Assembly (NCBI GenBank): GCA_017449975.1 | Contig: JAFSYK010000096.1 | Location: forward strand, 1 to 64,000 | Source of the DNA: Bacteroidales bacterium | Lineage (GTDB): Bacteria; Bacteroidota; Bacteroidia; Bacteroidales; P3 | Length of the DNA stretch: 64,000 nt | Reading direction: 5' to 3' | In this document: in pieces, positions 59,699-64,000 of the stretch | Position numbering within the stretch: the first letter of the stretch is position 1 | Layout: every line of letters begins with the position of its first letter | Made by a program: the position numbers and the translations under genes | Notes under the pieces: model-generated | What the model was told of the DNA's origin: nothing | Databases searched by the model: none | What the model saw: only the letters and a program-made list of their open reading frames with translations

Positions 59699-61099
59699 AT
59701 GAAAAAGTTTTTGTCACAGTTTCTTATTTACGGATGCGCGTCGATGCTGTCGAAGATAGCGGCTATATTTCTCATGCCGCTGTACACTGGTGTGCTGTCG
59801 ACGGGCGAATACGGGGCTATGGCAATGATAAACTCATGCAGCGGAATCATCGGGTTGCTGGCTAACCTTAACATCCACTCGGGAATAGCCCGCGATTATT
59901 ATGAAGACGGCATCGACAGGAAAAAGCTTGTCTCGACAGGCTTCTTCTCCATTTTGTCGTGTTCGGTGATGATAATGCTGATATTCATGATGACACGTAA
60001 CAGTTGGACTGAGATACTTGGACTCCAGTCGTATAAGTTCGCTTTCATCATAATGCTTCTCGACCTGCCGACGGTGTCGTTGCAATCATATTTTTCAATA
60101 CTGACACGTTATAAAAACAAGCCAATATTGTTCTTGATAGGCACCACGACGCAGCTTGCCTTGCAGATAAGTATAGCAGTATATCTGGTGCTGGTGCGGA
60201 AAGTGGGTGTCGAAGGCATCTTTATAGCCACTTTGGCCGCCAATATTTACGGAACGCTGTTTTTCCTCATTGTCAACAGAGAGTTTATCGGCATAACATT
60301 CGACAAGGTTTTGCTCCGAAGGGCTTTGGTTTATTCCATACCGACGCTTCCGGCGATCCTGGCCTGGTGGGTCGACACTTCGCTCGGTCAGGTGCTTATC
60401 GGAAGATATGTTTCGTATGATGTCTTGGGAGTGTATTCCATAGCTTTGTCGATAACATCGGTGTTTTCGCTCATAACGCTGGCATTCAATAATGTGTGGG
60501 GTCCTTATCTTTATGAAAACTACAAAAAAGAAGGCTTTGAGCAAGAAATGAAACGGCTGTACAACCTGTTTTTCATCTTTTTGATGATAGTCTCGGTCAA
60601 TCTTTCATTGATGGCGACGGAAGTGGTGCTTATTCTTGCGAAACCTACTTACATCGATGCTGTAAAATATATTACACTTCTGTGTTATCCATTGATTATC
60701 TTGATGTTAATGCCGTTTGTCACATCCGGAATACAGATTTCACGTAAGACGAAATACATCAGTTATGCCAATTGTATCGGGAGTGCGGTCAATCTGATAC
60801 TACTCTTCGCCTTTTTGCCTCGTTTCGGGGTCATCGTGGCGCCGTTGAGTTTGGCGGTTTCGAGGCTGATAAACTTCTATATCTCACGATATTATTCAAA
60901 TAAGACACTCGAATTGGGGATTTCAAGCGGCTGGATGTTTGTATTCCTGCTGGTAATTGCTGTCTGTTATTTCATAAATGAGATAGAACTGCCTCGTGTT
61001 TCGGTTTGGTGCGTGCTGTTTGTCGCCGATGTGGTCGCGGCAGTGTATTTCATAAAACATTATAAGTTAAAGAAAATCATTGGGATGTTAAAAAAATAG
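59699..61099 (+). CDS. Polysaccharide flippase (Wzx family), second copy
   Basis: A 466-residue protein with about 14 helices and the RfbX/Wzx pattern: FLIYGCASMLSKIAAIFLMPLYTGVLSTGEYGAM (family N-terminal block, 7-40), ALVYSIPTLPAILAWWVDTSLGQVLIGRY and LGVYSIALSITSVFSLI. It would export the lipid-linked unit assembled by this cassette. Spaced 1 base from each neighbour. It is not closely similar to the flippase at 35287. Confidence 0.92.
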   Translation: MKKFLSQFLIYGCASMLSKIAAIFLMPLYTGVLSTGEYGAMAMINSCSGIIGLLANLNIHSGIARDYYEDGIDRKKLVSTGFFSILSCSVMIMLIFMMTRNSWTEILGLQSYKFAFIIMLLDLPTVSLQSYFSILTRYKNKPILFLIGTTTQLALQISIAVYLVLVRKVGVEGIFIATLAANIYGTLFFLIVNREFIGITFDKVLLRRALVYSIPTLPAILAWWVDTSLGQVLIGRYVSYDVLGVYSIALSITSVFSLITLAFNNVWGPYLYENYKKEGFEQEMKRLYNLFFIFLMIVSVNLSLMATEVVLILAKPTYIDAVKYITLLCYPLIILMLMPFVTSGIQISRKTKYISYANCIGSAVNLILLFAFLPRFGVIVAPLSLAVSRLINFYISRYYSNKTLELGISSGWMFVFLLVIAVCYFINEIELPRVSVWCVLFVADVVAAVYFIKHYKLKKIIGMLKK

Positions 61100-61100
61100 T

Positions 61101-62057
61101 ATGAAGCTTTCGTTGGTCATACCTGTTTATAACACGGAGAAATATCTTGAGAAATGTCTTTCCTCTTGTCTTAATCAGAATATGGAAATGTCTGATTATG
61201 AGATAGTTATAGTTAATGACGGGACGAAAGACAATGCTATGGACATAGCTCGGCAATTTCAGGATAAATATCCTAATGTCGGGATTTATTCACAGGAAAA
61301 CGCCGGTTTGAGTGCGGCGAGAAACACAGGTTTTACTCATGCTTCAGGCGATTATGTGTGGTTTGTCGACTCCGACGACTGGATAGAACCCGACTCTGTG
61401 AAAATCATTTTTGAGAAAATGAAAAATGAACCTGATGTTATTTGCATTCAAGCCAGGGAAGAGGGCTCGACGGAAGTAAGAAATGCGATTCCGACATCGG
61501 TGGAGAATGGAGCAGCCATCGTTATGCTCGACTCGTGGAAAGACCATTGTGTGCCGTTTTATGTGATGAAAAAGGCGTTTCTCGAACGTTGTGACCTGCA
61601 TTTTCATATCGGAATATTACATGAGGACACAGAGTTTACCCCGCGGATGCTTGTTGACGCTCAAAGTGTTGAGGTGGTAGACAAGCCTCTTTATAATATT
61701 TTTCTTACGCCCAATTCGTTGGCAAGAAGCAGAAATATCAAGCGTTCGTACGATTGCTTGACAGTTGCCAAGCGTCTCGATGATTTCGGAAACATGAGGA
61801 ACTTGCCCGAAAATCTGAATGTGGCGTTCAGCGGCATCATTTCTCTTGTGATAAATAATGCCTTTGACAATATTCGTAGCTTTGGAAAAGAGGAACGCGA
61901 CGCTTTCAACAAATATTTGTATGAAAACAGGGGGATTCTCAGGAATCTTAAATTTTCAAAGAAAAGAAAGTACAATATTGAATATCAATTATTTAGTGTA
62001 TTCAAAAACTACACATGGATTTATATCACATTGACAAAACTAAAAAGAACAAAATGA
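61101..62057 (+). CDS. Glycosyltransferase family 2
   Basis: A 318-residue GT-A enzyme with the standard start KLSLVIPVYNTEKYLEKCL, VIVNDGTKDN (about 35-44), AGLSAARNTGF and the DxD motif VDSDDW (about 89-94). Its TGA overlaps the next ATG. It adds one residue of the repeat unit; donor unknown. Confidence 0.9.
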   Translation: MKLSLVIPVYNTEKYLEKCLSSCLNQNMEMSDYEIVIVNDGTKDNAMDIARQFQDKYPNVGIYSQENAGLSAARNTGFTHASGDYVWFVDSDDWIEPDSVKIIFEKMKNEPDVICIQAREEGSTEVRNAIPTSVENGAAIVMLDSWKDHCVPFYVMKKAFLERCDLHFHIGILHEDTEFTPRMLVDAQSVEVVDKPLYNIFLTPNSLARSRNIKRSYDCLTVAKRLDDFGNMRNLPENLNVAFSGIISLVINNAFDNIRSFGKEERDAFNKYLYENRGILRNLKFSKKRKYNIEYQLFSVFKNYTWIYITLTKLKRTK

Positions 62058-63214
62058 AAATAGTCCATGTATGCATAACAGGAATATGGGGCGAGCAATA
62101 TGCCTATCAAGAGAACTTACTTCCTCATTATCAACGGATTATGGGGAATGAAGTGACTATCATAGCTTCTGTTTACTCGAAATATAAGGACGGCGTTCCG
62201 GAGAAATCGGCTGCGGGCATCTCGTTTCTGCAAGACGGTACGAAGCTCGTCAGGTTGAATCCGTTGGTGCCGATTTGGAAACTCGACTCGCATCTCCATC
62301 TCACAAAAGGACTGTGGAAAGCCATCGTTGAGGAGAAGCCCGATTTGTTGTTTTTACACGATTTGTGTACGTTCAGCTACCGTTGTCTGCCGAAGCTGAA
62401 AAAAGCCTTGCCGAAAATGCATGTTGTGTTTGATAATCATATAGATACGGTCAACAGCATGCACAGTTTCACGACGAAATTCCTGCATAGGTTCATGTAC
62501 AGGCATTTTCTTGTGCCGAAACTTGTGCGCATCTCCGATGTCATTTACGGCGTCACGCCTTCACGCTGCGACTTCCTTCACGACGTTTACGGCATCCCGA
62601 ACGAAAAAATAAAACTGTTGATGATGGGTGCCGACGACGAGAAGATGAAGCTGGGTCAAAAAAACGAAAAACGTGCTGAGATACGAGCGAAATATGGTAT
62701 TTCCGATGACGACTTCCTGATTGTCACAGGCGGTAAAATCGATTTGCAGAAAAACATCCACGTTTTGGCAAAGGCAGTGAATGAAATAGCTGACAAAAAC
62801 GTCAAGTTATTGGTTTTCGGAAGCATAACAAAGGATTTGGAAGGCGTTTTCGACTCATTGAAGTCGGAAAATGTGCTTATCATCGGCTGGATTAACTCCG
62901 ACAAGGTTTACGATTATTTCTATGCGGCCGATTTCGTGATGTTCCCCGGACAGCATTCCGTTATGTGGGAGCAGGCTGTCGCCTCGAAAGTGCCCTGCGC
63001 CTTCACCAAAATCGACGGCTTCGAACACGTCAACATCAACGAAAATTGTGTCCTGATGACCGAGAATACCGCCGATTACTACAAAAACCTGATACTTTCG
63101 CTCTGCAAAAAAGACGAAAAATATCAGAGACTGAAAGAAAACGCCGACTCCGAAAAGACTGGCTGTTTCTTGTACAGCAACATCGCCAATAAGGTTTTAG
63201 AAGATATCCAGTGA
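62054..63214 (+). CDS. Glycosyltransferase family 4
   Basis: A 386-residue GT-B enzyme from the ATGA overlap with the GT2 gene; a start 13 codons earlier would overlap more. The donor domain has VTGGKIDLQKNIHVLAKAV (about 229-247), VFGSITKDLEG and the late FPGQHSVMWEQAVASKVPC with the Glu. The N-terminal acceptor domain (GIWGEQYAYQENLLPHYQRI) is unusual but consistent. Complete; substrate unknown. Confidence 0.87.
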   Translation: MKIVHVCITGIWGEQYAYQENLLPHYQRIMGNEVTIIASVYSKYKDGVPEKSAAGISFLQDGTKLVRLNPLVPIWKLDSHLHLTKGLWKAIVEEKPDLLFLHDLCTFSYRCLPKLKKALPKMHVVFDNHIDTVNSMHSFTTKFLHRFMYRHFLVPKLVRISDVIYGVTPSRCDFLHDVYGIPNEKIKLLMMGADDEKMKLGQKNEKRAEIRAKYGISDDDFLIVTGGKIDLQKNIHVLAKAVNEIADKNVKLLVFGSITKDLEGVFDSLKSENVLIIGWINSDKVYDYFYAADFVMFPGQHSVMWEQAVASKVPCAFTKIDGFEHVNINENCVLMTENTADYYKNLILSLCKKDEKYQRLKENADSEKTGCFLYSNIANKVLEDIQ

Positions 63215-63229
63215 TTTAATCTGTTGATA

Positions 63230-63643
63230 ATGAATACTTTAGAAAATGTTAAACTGATTAATCTGCCAAAAATAGCGGATGATCGTGGAAATTTGTCAAT
63301 CATTGAGAGCGTGAAAAACATCCCGTTTACCATGAAACGTGTCCATTGGATTTACGACGTGCCGGGCGGCATCGACAGAGGAGGTCACGCTTTCGTGGAA
63401 AACGAGGAGTTTATCGTGGCGCTGTCGGGCAGCTTCGACGTGCTTCTCGACGACGGCAAGGAAAAAAAGGTTATTTCATTGAAGAGATCATACTACGGAT
63501 TGTATATCCCGAACGGCATCTGGAGGGTGATGAACGATTTCTCGACCAATGCGCTGGCATTGGTTTTGTCGTCGAACGACTACTCCGACGATGACTATAT
63601 CCTTGATTATGAAGAATTTAAAAAATGGAGGGCTGCAAGATGA
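63230..63643 (+). CDS. FdtA/QdtA-like sugar 3,4-ketoisomerase (cupin), first copy, altered active site
   Basis: A 137-residue WxcM-type cupin. Characterised members (FdtA, QdtA) move the keto group of dTDP-4-keto-6-deoxyglucose from C4 to C3. The framework DRGNLSIIES, YDVPGGIDRGGHAF, LSGSFDVLLDDG and YGLYIPNGIWR is clear. The usual HAH pair after RGG reads HAF here, so one of the two active-site histidines is replaced by Phe. The ATG at 63230 is chosen over a TTG two codons upstream. The stop overlaps the next gene's ATG. Confidence 0.83.
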   Translation: MNTLENVKLINLPKIADDRGNLSIIESVKNIPFTMKRVHWIYDVPGGIDRGGHAFVENEEFIVALSGSFDVLLDDGKEKKVISLKRSYYGLYIPNGIWRVMNDFSTNALALVLSSNDYSDDDYILDYEEFKKWRAAR

Positions 63644-64000
63644 AACCTACTGTTTTCGACAGTTCGTTTTTTGAGTTGACGAAGTTTCATTATCCCGAAG
63701 GAAACCTCACTTACGTTTATCCCAACGTTCACGTGCCTTTTGACATAAAACGCGTTTTCTATTCCTACGACATCCCTGGTGGTGAAAGCCGTGGCGGTCA
63801 TGCGCATCGCGAGTGCCATCAGATGATTATCGCAGCGAGTGGTGCCTTCGAGGTGGTTCTCGACGACGGTGTCAACAAGAGGACGGTGCTGCTCAACAGG
63901 CCGTATATGGGATTGCACGTCATGCCTGGCGTTTGGGCATCGGAACAAGGCTTCTCGTCGGGTTCGATATGCCTCGTCTTGGCTTCGCACGGCTTCGATG
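63640..64000 (+). CDS. FdtA-like sugar 3,4-ketoisomerase (cupin), second copy, cut by window end
   Basis: The first 120 residues of a second WxcM-type cupin in tandem with the first by ATGA overlap. YDIPGGESRGGHAHRECHQ keeps the full HAH motif, followed by SGAFEVVLDDG and MGLHVMPGVWA, so this copy looks catalytically competent. About 15-20 C-terminal residues are likely missing beyond the window. The pair points to a 3-amino-3,6-dideoxyhexose (Fuc3NAc or Qui3NAc type), with the aminotransferase and acetyltransferase expected downstream. Confidence 0.85.
   Translation, partial: MKPTVFDSSFFELTKFHYPEGNLTYVYPNVHVPFDIKRVFYSYDIPGGESRGGHAHRECHQMIIAASGAFEVVLDDGVNKRTVLLNRPYMGLHVMPGVWASEQGFSSGSICLVLASHGFD

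Noticed and set aside
1-64000. tRNA, rRNA or riboswitch genes
   Set aside because: No cloverleaf-like sequence with TTCRA and CCA-type ends, rRNA segment or known riboswitch consensus was recognised by eye; a covariance-model search would be needed to exclude small RNAs.

Overview
The window looks like a chromosomal piece of a Bacteroidales bacterium (phylum Bacteroidota); the genus is not resolved. Reasons: Bacteroidota-type -7 boxes (TAnnTTTG) instead of Shine-Dalgarno signals, a C10 peptidase with a type IX secretion (T9SS) style C-terminal domain, an HU-SPOR fusion protein, a DUF4369-type TlpA-like thioredoxin protein, and a fimbrillin-like lipoprotein. Most of the window is GC-rich; by hand count 49261-49320 is 60% GC. 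From about 54.4 kb onward it is clearly AT-richer (57541-57600 is 33%).

Layout. 1-560: an array of long hairpin repeats. 561-10932 (minus): C10 peptidase, radA, U32 peptidase, two glycosyltransferases, an O-antigen polymerase/ligase and wecC. 11066-14625 (plus): a four-gene modification cassette (alpha/alpha-toroid protein, polysaccharide deacetylase, AAC(3)-like N-acyltransferase, MaoC-like hydratase). 14633-17018 (minus): a coupled operon wecG - GNAT - deacetylase. 17127-22072 (minus): wecB, an M3 peptidase and a TlpA-like protein. 22413-26920 (plus): Wza-like exporter, Wzz-like chain-length regulator and an unusual MurB-like flavoprotein. 26926-29515 (minus): a WecA-like transferase and glmM. 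29702-35248 (plus): housekeeping genes (deoxynucleoside kinase, kdsB, HU-SPOR, trmB, yebC, rsmI). 35287-38094 (plus): flippase, sulfotransferase-like protein, acyltransferase. Then htpG (minus), a GLUG lipoprotein, nagB, a membrane CapD-type dehydratase, a second MraY-like transferase, and a run of wbp-type genes with two related O-antigen polymerases and an LTA-synthase-like enzyme. 54476-64000 (plus): a tightly coupled AT-rich cassette with UDP-GlcNAc 4,6-dehydratase, LegC-type aminotransferase, NeuD-type acetyltransferase, a CBS-linked nucleotidyltransferase, three glycosyltransferases, a flippase and two FdtA-like ketoisomerases, the last cut by the window end.

Together the genes encode surface-polysaccharide assembly, with enough duplicated steps (two lipid-carrier transferases, two flippases, three polymerase/ligases, two epimerases) for at least two glycans. 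WecA/B/C/G form an enterobacterial-common-antigen-like start (GlcNAc, then ManNAcA); WbpB/E/I point to a diacetamido-uronic acid; the AT-rich cassette points to 4-amino-6-deoxy and 3-amino-6-deoxy sugars.

The most unusual feature is a set of short word-like repeats with 7-, 8- or 9-nt periods that fill most gaps between transcription units and also occur inside genes. They expand a linker in htpG, add a segment to a WbpI-like epimerase, and form the C-terminal ends of an O-antigen polymerase and a MraY-like transferase. In htpG the TAG stop triplets of the intergenic version read CAG. No tRNA, rRNA, CRISPR array or intact insertion sequence was seen.
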